6,197 nucleotides of DNA from contig JAGNPF010000098.1 of the NCBI GenBank assembly GCA_017989775.1, forward strand, positions 1-6,197, written 5' to 3'. The notes under the pieces are model-generated. The model made no database searches and was not told the DNA's origin. It saw only the letters and a list, made by a program, of their open reading frames with translations. This stretch comes from Flavobacterium sp. (GTDB lineage: Bacteria > Bacteroidota > Bacteroidia > Flavobacteriales > Flavobacteriaceae). Below are positions 6,093-6,197 of this stretch, one piece after another; position 1 is the first letter of the stretch, and each line of letters begins with the position of its first letter. Both the position numbers and the translations under genes were made by a program.

Positions 6093-6123
6093 TGGATTAA
6101 TAATTTTAAACAACCTTTTTCTT

Positions 6124-6197
6124 ATGAAAAAAAATATCTCTCCAGCAAAATCTGGAATTTTACTAGGTGTTATGTTTGGTGTTTTGATGGTTTTAGA
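6124..6197 (+). CDS. DUF4199-like membrane protein, 5' fragment
   Basis: Only the first 24 codons and part of the next are present before the window ends. The peptide begins MKKNISPAKSGILLGVMFGV and continues into a hydrophobic stretch, fitting a short cytoplasmic N-terminus and a first transmembrane helix. The PAKSG-then-hydrophobic pattern and the position beside rpmE2 fit the DUF4199 family of four-helix membrane proteins common in Bacteroidetes, whose function is unknown. The start is supported by the promoter about 30 bp upstream. The family assignment rests on very little sequence and on remembered gene order. Confidence 0.65.
   Translation, partial: MKKNISPAKSGILLGVMFGVLMVL

Overview
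The window looks like chromosome from a member of the Flavobacteriaceae, most likely Flavobacterium or a close relative. This rests on the low GC content, the start codons that follow A-rich leaders without clear Shine-Dalgarno sequences, repeated Bacteroidetes-type promoters (TTTG or TTG, then TAnnTTTG), a Bacteroidetes-type GlmU-like protein and a DUF4199-like membrane protein start beside ribosomal protein L31 type B. Genus is inferred from protein resemblance, not from a search.

Layout, left to right. A 3' fragment of a short-chain dehydrogenase/reductase (+) converges on mtaB (-), the tRNA methylthiotransferase. A long, nearly perfect hairpin lies between their stop codons. About 320 bp without a protein gene follows. 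It holds the mtaB promoter and, on the + strand, a structured element that resembles a recurrent flavobacterial intergenic RNA (possibly Flavo-1). Next on the minus strand are a HAD phosphatase and, upstream of it, an AAA_14/DUF4143 ATPase with a C-terminal PD-(D/E)XK nuclease-like signature. Then come a two-domain GlmU-like sugar nucleotidyltransferase/acyltransferase (-), a strong terminator, and rpmE2 (-) with a roughly 100-nt leader. At the right edge, divergent from rpmE2, is the start of a DUF4199-like membrane protein (+).

Most of the window is conserved housekeeping: tRNA modification, cell-envelope precursor synthesis and the ribosome. The genes do not form one pathway, and most have their own promoter. 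The most unusual part is the 117 bp between the GlmU-like gene and the ATPase gene. It carries four copies of a 17-bp dyad (AAAATATC-N-GATATTTT), centred 31, 33 and 33 bp apart, about three helical turns each. The copies are organised as two perfect inverted repeats directly upstream of the ATPase. This looks like a phased protein-binding array and is the best candidate for an undescribed system, perhaps an operator or recognition site used by the ATPase/nuclease itself.
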